Source of the DNA: CAYRSS01 sp964426945 | Lineage (GTDB): Bacteria > Planctomycetota > Phycisphaerae > UBA1845 | DNA: 64,000 nucleotides | Assembly: GCA_964426945.1 (NCBI GenBank) | Contig: CAYRSS010000002.1 | Coordinates: forward strand, 1-64,000 | Reading direction: 5' to 3' | Part shown: piece by piece, positions 1 through 8,717 of the stretch | Numbering within the stretch: the stretch's first letter is position 1 | Layout of the letters: each line of letters opens with the position of its first letter | Notes under the pieces: model-generated | Seen by the model: only the letters and a program-made list of their open reading frames with translations | The model's database searches: none | What the model was told of the DNA's origin: nothing | Translations under genes and position numbers: made by a program

Positions 1-40
1 GAGCCGGTCCGTGGCTCCGGCCGACCTTCATGTCATCCCC

Positions 41-78
41 GGGACAGGACGCGGCGCATCCCCGCCGTGCCCTGTCCC
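41..78 (+). terminator. Strong stem-loop at window start, terminator-like
   Basis: GGGACAGG (41-48) pairs with CCTGTCCC (71-78), and most of the inner bases pair as well, giving a stem of about 15 bp around a short loop. There is no T-run after it. It lies just before the first gene and may end transcription of a gene outside the window. An open frame also runs through it (2-136), but the palindrome explains the sequence better. Confidence 0.4.
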
Positions 79-136
79 GCGGTGGCATCAAGACGACGAC
101 CTGCCCGGCGGGCTGAGCCTGTCGGTTGCGAGCTGA

Positions 137-2020
137 ATGAGTTTCATGAATCCGGCCATTGATGACTTTTCGTACCCCCGTCGGTTGCTTCGCTTCGCGA
201 CGTTCGCCTCCGCGGCGCTGCTGCTGGTGTCCTCCGCCTCCCGCGCGCAGTGGAATCCGTCAACCGGGGACTGGGGCAAGTCTCACGTGACCGATCTGCG
301 CGTCGTGACCTGGAACATCGAAGACGGCATCTGCTCTTCGGCGATCAAGACGAACACTCTCGGCTCCTGGGAGGCACTCGCCCGCAGCGTGGCCCTGCTC
401 AAGCCCGACATCATGATCCTTCAGGAGGTCGGCGATAATTCCGGCAACGGCACGGGAGGCGGCGTCGACAGCGTGCCCACGCTCGAAGCGACGCTCGACC
501 TGTTCATGTACGGCGGGATCGATGTGTTCCGCGCGGGCAATCCGCCGGTAACGGCCTACGTCCAGCTGTGGGCGCCTGGTTTTGACCTGCCCTACGTCCA
601 CGTGAGCACACTCACAGACGGCTTCAATCGCAACGTGATCATGAGCCGCTACCCGTTCGCTGACCTCAACGGCGACAACACGCCCGTCCGCAGCGACATC
701 CCCTTTGTCAGCCCGGACCTGTACGCCCCCGGCGGCACGGGCGGCATCCGCGGCTTCGCCTTCGCCGAGATCGATCTGCCCGCGGCGACCTACGCAGGCG
801 ACGTCGTCATCGGCAACGCCCACCTCAAGAGCGGCGGCACCTCCGGCGATCTGGCTGACCGTCTCACCGCGGCGAGAAACGTCGCGTACGTGATCGACTA
901 TTGGTTCAACGGCGCCGGCGGCTCGACCCCGGACCCGCGCAACAAGATTACCGACTTGCCCCCCAATACAGCGACGGCCGTGCTCGGGCCGGATACGCCC
1001 GTCATCATCGGCGGCGACTGGAACGAGGACGAGCAGACCAACGGCCGCAAGGGACCCGCCGAATGGCTGACGAACGCCAGCCTGACCGGCGGCACGGACG
1101 GCACCGACCGTGATCGCAGCGACGCCACGTATGACTCGGCGGTCAATCCGCTGAACAACAATCGGTCGACGCGCGGCTCCAGCAAGCTCGACTATCTCGC
1201 GTGGCAGGACAGCATCGTCGCCGCCCGGCGCCAGGCGATTCTCAACTCGGGCACGATGAACTCGGGCCAGATGCCTGACGAGTTTCAGGGCTTCGGCCTT
1301 GTCCCCGGCGCCATCAGCGGCACGGCCTCTGACCACCGGGCCGTCATGATCGACTTCATCCTTCCGCTGGCCGCGCCGTGCAGCACGAACGGCGACTGCA
1401 ACGATTTCGACGCCTGCACCACCGACACCTGCGTCGCTACTGAGTGCGTCTACACCGCCATCACCTGCGACGATGGCGACCCGTGCACCGGCAACGCCTG
1501 TAACAGCGCCACAGGCTGCATGTTCCCCCCTGTCTCCTGCGATGACGAAGATCCGTGCACGACCGACGCCTGTGAACCCGGCGTCGGTTGCGTGTACGAA
1601 GAGGTCGCTTGTCCCGGCGCCTGCTGCGGCGTCGGCGGTGGATGCAGCGTCGTGGACGAGTCGGAGTGCGTCGGCTTCATCTGCAACGCGAACCAGTTCC
1701 AGAGCGGCAACAACGGCTTCGGCTCCTGCGGGCTGAATCCCGGCGGCTGCTGCTACGGCGACATCGACGGCAACGGTGTGGTCAACGCCGGCGACCGTGG
1801 CTTCATCACCGCGTCGATCGGCCAGACCAGCCCGATCGTGCTGTGCGTGTGCGACCTGGACGGCAACGGCGTGATCAACGCCGGCGACCGCGGCGTCGTT
1901 TCGGCGAACATCGGTCGGTGTACCGGCTTGCCGCCGCACATGGACGGCAGCGGCCAGGACAACCGCTTCCCACAGCCCCAGTTCATGGGCTGGGGGTCTG
2001 ACTGCTCGGCTTGTCCGTGA
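137..2020 (+). CDS. Secreted endonuclease/exonuclease/phosphatase-fold protein with Cys-rich and double calcium-loop C-terminus
   Basis: A 627-residue secreted hydrolase of the endonuclease/exonuclease/phosphatase (EEP) fold, which acts on phosphodiesters or phosphomonoesters; the substrate is unknown. Residues about 15-38 form a signal peptide (RRLLRFATFASAALLL, ending near SRAQ). The fold shows TWNIEDG (about 59-65), LQEVGDN, GNAHLKSG, GGDWNED and a terminal SDHRAVMIDF, so the metal and catalytic residues appear present. Residues about 414-500 are cysteine-rich repeats of the form DxDPCTxxxC. After them come two dockerin-like EF-hand loops (DIDGNGVVNAGDRG and DLDGNGVINAGDRG) and a short tail ending CSACP. 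The same end module occurs on the giant protein at 50603-56464. ATG at 146 is an alternative start. A second EEP gene follows after 36 bp. Confidence 0.85.
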   Translation: MSFMNPAIDDFSYPRRLLRFATFASAALLLVSSASRAQWNPSTGDWGKSHVTDLRVVTWNIEDGICSSAIKTNTLGSWEALARSVALLKPDIMILQEVGDNSGNGTGGGVDSVPTLEATLDLFMYGGIDVFRAGNPPVTAYVQLWAPGFDLPYVHVSTLTDGFNRNVIMSRYPFADLNGDNTPVRSDIPFVSPDLYAPGGTGGIRGFAFAEIDLPAATYAGDVVIGNAHLKSGGTSGDLADRLTAARNVAYVIDYWFNGAGGSTPDPRNKITDLPPNTATAVLGPDTPVIIGGDWNEDEQTNGRKGPAEWLTNASLTGGTDGTDRDRSDATYDSAVNPLNNNRSTRGSSKLDYLAWQDSIVAARRQAILNSGTMNSGQMPDEFQGFGLVPGAISGTASDHRAVMIDFILPLAAPCSTNGDCNDFDACTTDTCVATECVYTAITCDDGDPCTGNACNSATGCMFPPVSCDDEDPCTTDACEPGVGCVYEEVACPGACCGVGGGCSVVDESECVGFICNANQFQSGNNGFGSCGLNPGGCCYGDIDGNGVVNAGDRGFITASIGQTSPIVLCVCDLDGNGVINAGDRGVVSANIGRCTGLPPHMDGSGQDNRFPQPQFMGWGSDCSACP

Positions 2021-2056
2021 GGGTGATGGTTCGAAGGCTCTCAGGAGGCTTTCGCG

Positions 2057-3319
2057 ATGCGGCTTGGCAGGAACTCGATGCGATGGGTGATGCTGGCAGG
2101 GCTGGCACTGTGCGCCGGCGGAAGCCAGGTGCAGGCTGAATCGCCGATCTCCCACTGGGAGGGCCGGCCCGAAGTCGTCTGGCAGGACGCCGGCAAGGTC
2201 GTCGGCAAGGTCGCACTCGTCAGCGGCAAGGTCATCGGAGTCGGCGCGTCCAAGACGATGCGCTTCATCGACTTTGATGAGAACAAGCCCGCGCGTTTCC
2301 AAGTCGTCGTCAACGAAAAGCACTGGTCGGCCTTCCCCGGCGAGTTCGACGCGCTCTATAAGGACAAGATCGTTCGCGTTCGTGGGATGGTGACGACCTA
2401 CCAGGAGCGGCCGCAGATCCAGGTCACCTCGCCGGACCAGATCGAAATCCTGACCGAGCTTCCGACTCTCCGGCCGGTGGAACCGCGCAGCTGGGCGGGC
2501 GGCGAAGTCACCATCGCGACATACAACATTTTGAATCTGTTCGACGGCGTGGATGACCTGTACCACGCCGACGAGGGCACGACGCCCAAGCCGCGCGAGC
2601 AGCTGCAGCGCGTCGCCGACACGATCCGAAAGCTCAACCCCGACGTGATCGGCTTCCAGGAGGTGGAGAGCCGCGGTTACCTCGAGCGTTTTCTCGAGGT
2701 CTACCTGCCCGAGATGGGCTACGACCACGTCGTCCACTTTGAGGGCAACGACGATCGTGGAATCGATGTCTGCCTCGCGTCGCGCATCCCCGTGGGCCCG
2801 GTGACGTCGAACCGCCATGTGAGCTTTCCCGGTCCGGACGGTCGGCCCCAGCGGTTCGAGCGTGACCTGCTGATGGCGACAATCGAGCCGCCCGGCGGAG
2901 AGCCGTTTGAGGTCTGGGTCGTTCACCTCAAGAGCAATTTCGGCGGGCGCGAGTTTGCCGAAGGCAAGCGCGTCGCCGAGGCGATGAAGGTGCGCAAGGT
3001 CGTCGATGATCGTCTCAAGAAGGACCCGGGCGCGCGTTTCATTCTGCTTGGTGATTTCAACGACACCTGGGAGAGCACCACGATGAAGTCGATCGCCGGC
3101 TCGGGACCGACGGCGCTGGTGTTCGGCGGCGAGAAGGTTCTCGCTGAAGGAAAGTACACCTACAACCAGAGGCCTTACCTCACCATGATTGATTTCATCC
3201 TGGCCTCGCCGGCGATGGGTTCGCGGCTGGTACAGGATTCGTACGGGGTCGAAATGGGGTCGATCGAGTCTTCCGGATCGGATCACAACCCCGTAATGGC
3301 GCGTTTTCGCGTGAAGTAG
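2057..3319 (+). CDS. Secreted endonuclease/exonuclease/phosphatase-fold protein with N-terminal OB-like domain
   Basis: A 420-residue exported EEP-fold protein. It has a signal peptide (MLAGLALCAGGSQVQA), then a roughly 110-residue region resembling nucleic-acid-binding OB folds (GKVALVSGKVIGV, VRGMVTTYQERPQIQV), then the EEP domain from about residue 155. Visible motifs are ATYNILNLFDG, FQEVESRG, VVHLKSN, LGDFNDTW and SDHNPVM, so the catalytic set looks intact. The OB-plus-EEP order is typical of secreted bacterial nucleases, so extracellular DNA or RNA degradation is a reasonable inference. It lacks the Cys-rich and calcium-loop tail of the gene before it, from which it is separated by 36 bp. 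The two probably share a transcript. A hairpin follows the stop codon. Confidence 0.85.
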   Translation: MRLGRNSMRWVMLAGLALCAGGSQVQAESPISHWEGRPEVVWQDAGKVVGKVALVSGKVIGVGASKTMRFIDFDENKPARFQVVVNEKHWSAFPGEFDALYKDKIVRVRGMVTTYQERPQIQVTSPDQIEILTELPTLRPVEPRSWAGGEVTIATYNILNLFDGVDDLYHADEGTTPKPREQLQRVADTIRKLNPDVIGFQEVESRGYLERFLEVYLPEMGYDHVVHFEGNDDRGIDVCLASRIPVGPVTSNRHVSFPGPDGRPQRFERDLLMATIEPPGGEPFEVWVVHLKSNFGGREFAEGKRVAEAMKVRKVVDDRLKKDPGARFILLGDFNDTWESTTMKSIAGSGPTALVFGGEKVLAEGKYTYNQRPYLTMIDFILASPAMGSRLVQDSYGVEMGSIESSGSDHNPVMARFRVK

Positions 3320-3347
3320 CGGCAGGAGCGCAAGGGCGGCCCGTGAT

Positions 3348-3378
3348 GGGGGGTCTGATCATGGTGATCAGCCTCCCC
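3348..3378 (+). terminator. Stem-loop after the EEP gene pair
   Basis: A CTGATCA/TGATCAG stem around a TGG loop is extended by G-rich and C-rich arms to about 14 bp with one mismatch. It lies 28 bp after the stop at 3319. No T-run follows, so its role as a terminator is inferred from position. Confidence 0.4.
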
Positions 3379-3557
3379 GGCAAAGATCACGGCTCGCAGG
3401 CGTGTACCGGCCGTCATGTTGAAGCGGTCTGTGCGATCGGCTCGAGAGGCCGACGCTTGACCGCGACCGGTTCGCGGAGCAACAGATACTCCCAGCGGCG
3501 CGCGGCGGCGTCGCACTCCCGGCCCGGGCAGTGAAGCAGAAACGAGGAGGAGGATCC

Positions 3558-4241
3558 ATGAGAAAGCACTTCGCATTGGCCGTGATCGCCCTTTCGGCGA
3601 TCACTGCACAGGCGACCGCGGCGGTGACGCTCGCGGAGTGGACGTTCGAGACCAGCTTGCCGTCACTCAGCAACTCGCAAACCATCGGAGGCGTCGCCGC
3701 TGAAGGCGGCGTCTACGGCGGAAATGCGAGCGGCTCCCACGCCAGCGCCGGCACCGACTGGAGCAACCCGGTCGGCAATGGCACTTTCGAATCCTTCAGC
3801 TCGAACGAGTGGACTGCCGGTGATTACTACCAGTTCGCCACCAGCTCGCTCGGCTACGAAAGCATCACGATCGAATGGCAGCAGGCCTCGAGCAATACCG
3901 GCCCGCTCACGTTCGACCTCGAGTACAGCACCAACGGCACGAACTGGAGCACCTTGCTCGACGACTATACCGTCGCCATCAGCGGCTCGAACGGTCCCGG
4001 CATCTGGTCGTCGGGCACGTTCCTGAACGGCTACGGACACGGCCCGGTCGCTGCGCCGGCCGCACTGGACAACGCGGCGACGATCTACTTCCGCTTGACC
4101 AATCAGTCGTCGCCCGCACTTACGGGTACGAACCGCGTCGACAACGTCATCGTCTCCGGCACCCTCATCCCCGAGCCGGCCTCCTTCGGTCTGCTCGCCG
4201 TGGGCGCCCTGGCGATGCTGCGTCGGGCCCGCAAGGCCTAA
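3558..4241 (+). CDS. PEP-CTERM sorted extracellular protein
   Basis: A 227-residue secreted protein. It has an N-terminal signal peptide (MRKHFALAVIALSAITAQATA) and a C-terminal PEP-CTERM signal: IPEP, a hydrophobic stretch (FGLLAVGALAML), then RRARK. In known systems this signal is cut by an exosortase and the protein is delivered to the surface or exopolysaccharide matrix; no exosortase gene is in this window. The middle is low-complexity (Ser, Asn, Thr, Gly) and predicted beta-rich, with no recognised enzymatic motif. The ATG at 3558 is chosen over an in-frame GTG at 3531 because AGGAGGAGGA precedes it at good distance. A strong terminator follows, so it is probably the last gene of its transcript. 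Confidence 0.85.
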   Translation: MRKHFALAVIALSAITAQATAAVTLAEWTFETSLPSLSNSQTIGGVAAEGGVYGGNASGSHASAGTDWSNPVGNGTFESFSSNEWTAGDYYQFATSSLGYESITIEWQQASSNTGPLTFDLEYSTNGTNWSTLLDDYTVAISGSNGPGIWSSGTFLNGYGHGPVAAPAALDNAATIYFRLTNQSSPALTGTNRVDNVIVSGTLIPEPASFGLLAVGALAMLRRARKA

Positions 4242-4298
4242 GGTTCTCCCATAGCCGCTCGCCGCACGCCGGCGGCCGGAGTTGACCGGAAAGCACAA

Positions 4299-4340
4299 GG
4301 GGCGGGCGGCTCGAATTCGAGCCGCCCGCCCCGCACCTTT
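4299..4340 (+). terminator. Rho-independent terminator after the PEP-CTERM gene
   Basis: A perfect 34-bp palindrome (4299-4332, centred on an AATT) is followed by GCACCTTTT. The stem and following T residues fit an intrinsic terminator 57 bp after the stop codon. Confidence 0.8.
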
Positions 4341-4664
4341 TCGGCGTTGACGGTATCTTAGCGGCTGCTTAACCGAACGCAAGATCTCCCCGTCCCATAA
4401 GCACGCGCCTGACCCCCGCGCAGCCGCGGCCGGCATCGCCATATCGTAAATCCGAGAAGGCACGACGCGCACCGGGGGATCGCTCGCACCCCGCCATTCG
4501 GCCTGCGCTGACCGGCAGTCGGCTACGTCCCCGCCGCGCATCCCGCGCGGCGCGTGTCGCGTAACCGATGCGCCCTACGCGCCGCGTCGTGTGACGTGCG
4601 GGCGGCTCCCATCGTTCCGCGTCGGGCGGATCGTGAAGACTGACACCCGTGGGAGCCGGAGCAC
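4341..4664. other. Gene-free stretch before the DUF1800 gene
   Basis: About 320 bp without a credible gene. A TTGACG at 4347-4352 with TAACCG 17 bp further on is a weak promoter-like pair. The rest is GC-rich with short palindromes such as GCGCGGCGCG. Open frames here have no coding-like composition. Confidence 0.5.
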
Positions 4665-6235
4665 ATGCCTGCCATCCTGAATCGATCCTACGCCGCGGTG
4701 TCTGCGCTTTGCATCGCCCTAGGTCTGGGCGGTTGCGGCAGCGGCGTAACGCCCGTCCCGGGCGGCGGCCTCCCCGGCGGCGGCGGATCGCTGCCGGCCA
4801 CGGTGGACGACGGCCGCGAGTTTGGCGGCAACGCCCAGTCTGTCGCAGCCTACCGGGACAAACTCACCAGTGACGAGGCGTATCACCTGCTTCGAAGAGC
4901 CGCCTTCGGCGCCACCCCGGAGCAGGTCGCCCGTGCCGTCGACCGGGGCCTGACGGCCACGGTCGACGACCTGCTGACCCTCAAGTCCGTGCCGGAGTCG
5001 CTGACGGCCCTGGCGGAGTCCTACGGCGACGACATGCCGCGCCGCTGGCTGATTCACCTGCTGGAAAGCCCCAATCCGCTTCACGAACGGCTGGCGCTTT
5101 TCTGGCACGACCGCTTCGCCACATCGCGCCGCGTCGCGGTCGACGGACGGACGCGCCCCACGGCCGTGGGTCACTGGGAAATGCTCCGCCGCAACGCGCT
5201 GGGCGATTATCGCCGCTTCCTCGAAGAGCTGACGATCGATCCGTTGATGCTCCTGTGGCTCGACGGCGCCAACAGCCCCAAGGAAAACCCGAACGAGAAC
5301 TACACGCGCGAGTTCTGGGAGCTGTTTACGCTGGGGCGCGATGTCCTCTACGACGAGACCGACATCCGCGAGGGTGCGCGGGCCTTCACAGGCATCACGC
5401 TGCTTTACCCGTCGGGCGAACCGCCGCGGCCGATCTACGACCTGCTGCACCACGACGAGACGGAGAAAGACATCTTCCCGTCGAGGTCGAACCCGCTCAA
5501 CCACAGCTACCAGACCGTCATCGACCTGACCCTCGCGCAGCCCGAGGCGGCTCGCTATGTCGCCCGCAACCTGTTCGTCTTCCTCGTGCACAGCGAGCCG
5601 TCGCAGGCTGTCGTGAACGACCTTGCCGACTCGTTCGTGCAGGGGGACTTCCAGATCGCGCCGCTGGTTCGGCGCGTCCTTCGCAGCCAGGCGATGTTCT
5701 CCACCGCGGCTCGTGGCGGACAGATTACATCGCCGGTGGAGCACTGGGTGTGCTTCGCGCGGACGCTCGACATGCACGCCTGGAGCGAGGAGTCCCAGAC
5801 CACGATCATGGATCGTGCCNNNNNNNNNNTGCCACGCGCGAACTGCGGCTGGCAGGGCACGAGCTACTCAACCCGCCGGGGGTTGAGGGCTGGGGAGAGG
5901 ACGATTACTGGCTCGAGGATCAATCGCTGATGTCGCGGGCTTCATCGTTTTCGCGCGTGATGGAATTCGGTCCTGACCACACGGCCCTGCTGCCCATGCA
6001 CCTGCTGCCGCCCACTTCGCAGTGGAGCGATCGCGAGGTCCGCGAGCAGATGGTCGATTCGCTTGCCGAGGTGTTTCACCTCGACCTGACCGACGACGAG
6101 CGCGCAGCGTACATCGAAGTGCTGGACCAGGGTGGCTGGCGGGCTTTCCACCTGGAAACTCCCGAGAACCAGCCGCGCTACGTGCTCGAAATGATCAAGC
6201 TGATGGCGATGCACGAGGGCGTCATCACGCGCTGA
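4665..6235 (+). CDS. DUF1800 family lipoprotein, interrupted by an assembly gap
   Basis: A DUF1800-domain protein of about 520 residues. The N-terminus is a lipoprotein signal with the lipobox LGGC (residues about 21-24), followed by a Pro/Gly linker. The DUF1800 region begins near DEAYHLLRRAAFG and continues through FWHDRFATS, NENYTREFWELFTLG and SNPLNHSYQTVID. Ten N at 5820-5829 interrupt it, and the reading frame differs on the two sides (TRELRLAGHELLNPPGVEGW resumes in another frame), so the true gap is not ten bases. The C-terminal part ends MAMHEGVITR. DUF1800 and DUF1501 genes are routinely adjacent in planctomycetes, as here, where the next gene starts 21 bp later. The biochemical role is unknown; a link to export or to a redox enzyme partner is only suggested by context. 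Confidence 0.85.
5820..5829. other. Assembly gap (10 N) inside the DUF1800 gene
   Basis: Ten N residues. The protein continues in a different reading frame on the other side, so the real missing length is unknown and is not a multiple of three different from ten in the simple way the placeholder implies. Confidence 0.95.
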
Positions 6236-6256
6236 TGACCAGCCGGGAGACCAGTG

Positions 6257-7462
6257 ATGCACGGTTGCGATGAATGCAAGACCCTGACGCGCCGGCGGTT
6301 CCTCAAGACCGCGGGCATCGGCCTGACGACAACGGCCTTCAGCGATCCGCTGCTGCGCATGCTCACGGCGGCCTACGCCCAATCCGCGGGCGGCAGCGGC
6401 AACCTCCTGGTGCTCTGCCAGCTCAACGGGGGGCTCGACGCCCTGAGCTTCCTGGCGCCCTTCTCGAGCAGCGTTTATCGCAGCCGCCGCCCGCAACTGG
6501 CTCTCGGCGCAGACGCGGTCACACCGCTGCCGGATCGGCCCGAACTGGGTATCACAAACCTGATGCCGATGTTCAGCGAACTCTACGCCGAAGGCCAGTT
6601 GGCCATCGTGCAGCAGGTGGCTTACCCGGAATCCAACGGGTCACACTTCGAGAGCCAGGACATCTTCGAGTATGGCGTGCGGAATCTCGGCTCGCCCGAG
6701 GGGACGCGCGCGACCTGGTATGAGCGGCTGCGCAGCCTGTACTTCGACGGGCCTTTCCGCGTGCTCGATGCCCGGACCGTCGGCGACCCGAAGAACTACG
6801 GCTATCCGGACAGCACGTATCGTCGTGCCGCGCAGGACAATTTCGGCCGGCTCGCCCGCATGGAGAAGGCCCGTACCGCGTACCAGCAGCGCGTGGCCGA
6901 GGCCTATGCACGCATCGACTCGATGGCTGCCGATTTTCGCGCCAGAACTGCCGACTTTGAGCCCAGCGGCGAGCTGCGCGGCCAGTTCTACCGCGCCGCC
7001 GCCATCGCGTACGCCGGGCTGGGTACGAAGATCATCCGCCTCTCGATCGGCGGATTCGACACACACGCGTCGCAGCTGAGCGCCAACGAGCGCCTCTTCC
7101 CCAGTCTCGACAGCGAACTGCAGCAGTTCATCAACGACCTGAAGATCATGGGTCTGTGGGAGAAAACCTGCATCTGCTTCTACACTGAGTTCGGCCGACG
7201 CAACGCGGAAAACGGCAGCCCCGGCACCGACCACGGCCACGGCGGCCACATGATGCTCGCCGGCCCTGGCGTGCGCGGCGGGCTCTACGGCCAGAACGTC
7301 ACCTCGGCGGACATGAACGCTGAATCGCTCCCCTACTACGTCGACTTCCGCGGTGTGTTCAGTTCGTGCATCCGCGACTGGCTCGGGTTCGACCCGCGGC
7401 CGGTGTTCCAGATCGATGGCGAAACCTACGACGAGAACGTCGGCGGCACGCTGTTCGCCTGA
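6257..7462 (+). CDS. DUF1501 family protein with twin-arginine signal
   Basis: A 401-residue DUF1501 (sulfatase-like fold) protein. The N-terminus carries a twin-arginine type signal (TRRRFLKTAGIGLTTTAF), so it is probably exported folded. Family landmarks are LLVLCQLNGGLDALS, a central IGGFDTHASQ, and the C-terminal FYTEFGRRNAENGS and DHGHGGHMML, which are probable metal and active-site positions by homology to alkaline-phosphatase-like proteins. The ATG at 6257 is preferred over the GTG at 6254 because GGGAGA lies seven bases upstream. It follows the DUF1800 gene by 21 bp and precedes the GSDH gene by 13 bp, so the three form an operon. The in vivo substrate is not known. Confidence 0.88.
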   Translation: MHGCDECKTLTRRRFLKTAGIGLTTTAFSDPLLRMLTAAYAQSAGGSGNLLVLCQLNGGLDALSFLAPFSSSVYRSRRPQLALGADAVTPLPDRPELGITNLMPMFSELYAEGQLAIVQQVAYPESNGSHFESQDIFEYGVRNLGSPEGTRATWYERLRSLYFDGPFRVLDARTVGDPKNYGYPDSTYRRAAQDNFGRLARMEKARTAYQQRVAEAYARIDSMAADFRARTADFEPSGELRGQFYRAAAIAYAGLGTKIIRLSIGGFDTHASQLSANERLFPSLDSELQQFINDLKIMGLWEKTCICFYTEFGRRNAENGSPGTDHGHGGHMMLAGPGVRGGLYGQNVTSADMNAESLPYYVDFRGVFSSCIRDWLGFDPRPVFQIDGETYDENVGGTLFA

Positions 7463-7475
7463 GCCGGCCGGACCG

Positions 7476-8717
7476 ATGCGAAGTCACCGACGGAATGCCT
7501 CTCATGCAGCGCTTCTCGCCGCCCTGCTGCCGCTCGGCGCGACGCATGGCCAAGGGCCGCCCGACGGGTTTGTCGTCTCGACGCTGGCCACTGGGCTGAG
7601 CGAGCCCGTCGCCCTCGACTTTGCGCCCGACGGTCGGCTGTTCGTTGCTGAGCGCGGCGGGTGTGTGCGCATTGTGGCGGACGGCGTCATCGCCGAGCCG
7701 CCGCTACTGGAAATCGACGTCTACGTTTCGAACGAGTCTGGCCTGTTGGGCATGGCCCTCGACCCCGATTTCGCTCAGAACCACTACGTCTACATCTTCG
7801 CGACGGTTACCCCGGACGAGCAGCGCATCCTGCGGGTGACGGAACGGGACGGTGTGGGCAGAGACCTTACGGTCATCCGCGGCAACCTCCCAACCACCGG
7901 CGATCTGCACAACGGCGGCGGCCTCGCGTTCGCCCCGGACGGCACGCTCTATTTCGGAATCGGCGACACCGGTCGCCCCGAACTGAGCCCGCGGCTCGAC
8001 TCGCTGGCGGGCAAGATCTGTCGCATCCACCCCGATGGCTCGATCCCCGAGGACAACCCGCTCGTCACGCCGACGGGCAGCCGCCGGGCCGTGTATGCCC
8101 GTGGTTTTCGCAATCCCTTCCGGTTCTGCTTCGCGTCCGACGGGCGGCTCTTTGTGGCGGATGTGGGCTCGAACGGACCGGAGCGGCGCGAGGAGATCAC
8201 CCTGATCGGCCCCGATACCGACGGCGGATGGCCGGCCACCGAAGGGCACTTCGACGAAGCCGACCACCCCGGCTACAGCCGACCGCTCATCGCCTACCAC
8301 GATGACGGCGCCGCCGTCGTGGGATGTGTCGTGTACGAAGCGGACTCGTTTCCGGCGGCCTTCCGCGGCGACCTCTTCCACCTCGACTTCGTCAGCAGCA
8401 GCCTGTTTCGCGTCAGGCTCGACGGCGACGTGGCGATCAGCCGGGAGCTGTTCATGAAGACGCCGGAGGTCGCCGTTGACCTGACCGTCAGTCCGGATGG
8501 CGGTCTTGTTTTCGCGGGGATGTTCAGCGGCACGGTCTGGAAGGTCACGCACGAAGCCGCCGGCGCCGCCCCGCCGGTCGTGGACGACGGCAGCGCGCCG
8601 CGACAAGGCAGCGCGTGCGGCGCCGGAATCGCCGCCCTGGCGGGAATGGCCTTCGGCGGCTGGTCGCTGCACCTGGCGCGGCGCCGGTCGCCGACGGTCA
8701 GGCGGGCAGCCGGTTGA
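7476..8717 (+). CDS. Secreted PQQ-type glucose/sorbosone dehydrogenase-like beta-propeller
   Basis: A 413-residue exported beta-propeller of the glucose/sorbosone dehydrogenase family, which oxidises sugars with PQQ in characterised members. Blades are visible as LSEPVALDFAPDGRLFVAER, NESGLLGMALDPDF, HNGGGLAFAPDGTLYFGIGD and YARGFRNPFRFCF. A signal peptide is present (ASHAALLAALLPLGATHG). After the propeller there is a short linker and a hydrophobic segment (AGIAALAGMAFGGWSLHLA) followed by RRR, which may be a membrane anchor or a sorting tail. The ATG at 7476 follows the DUF1501 stop by 13 bp. The 3' end overlaps the convergent peptidase gene by 20 bp. Whether PQQ is bound cannot be told from sequence alone. 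Confidence 0.82.
   Translation: MRSHRRNASHAALLAALLPLGATHGQGPPDGFVVSTLATGLSEPVALDFAPDGRLFVAERGGCVRIVADGVIAEPPLLEIDVYVSNESGLLGMALDPDFAQNHYVYIFATVTPDEQRILRVTERDGVGRDLTVIRGNLPTTGDLHNGGGLAFAPDGTLYFGIGDTGRPELSPRLDSLAGKICRIHPDGSIPEDNPLVTPTGSRRAVYARGFRNPFRFCFASDGRLFVADVGSNGPERREEITLIGPDTDGGWPATEGHFDEADHPGYSRPLIAYHDDGAAVVGCVVYEADSFPAAFRGDLFHLDFVSSSLFRVRLDGDVAISRELFMKTPEVAVDLTVSPDGGLVFAGMFSGTVWKVTHEAAGAAPPVVDDGSAPRQGSACGAGIAALAGMAFGGWSLHLARRRSPTVRRAAG

Noticed and set aside
2..136. Open frame at the left edge that could be the end of a gene
   Set aside because: A strong stem-loop lies across it and the residues and codon use are not protein-like; a structured terminator region is the better reading.
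260..3286. 1008-residue open frame antisense to the two EEP genes
   Set aside because: It is the reverse-strand shadow of two confident genes with strong G/C third-position bias; the product is Arg/Val/Ala-rich and has no domain.
3531..3557. GTG start for the PEP-CTERM gene
   Set aside because: It would place an excellent AGGAGGAGGA site inside the coding region; the ATG at 3558 fits that site and begins directly with the signal peptide.
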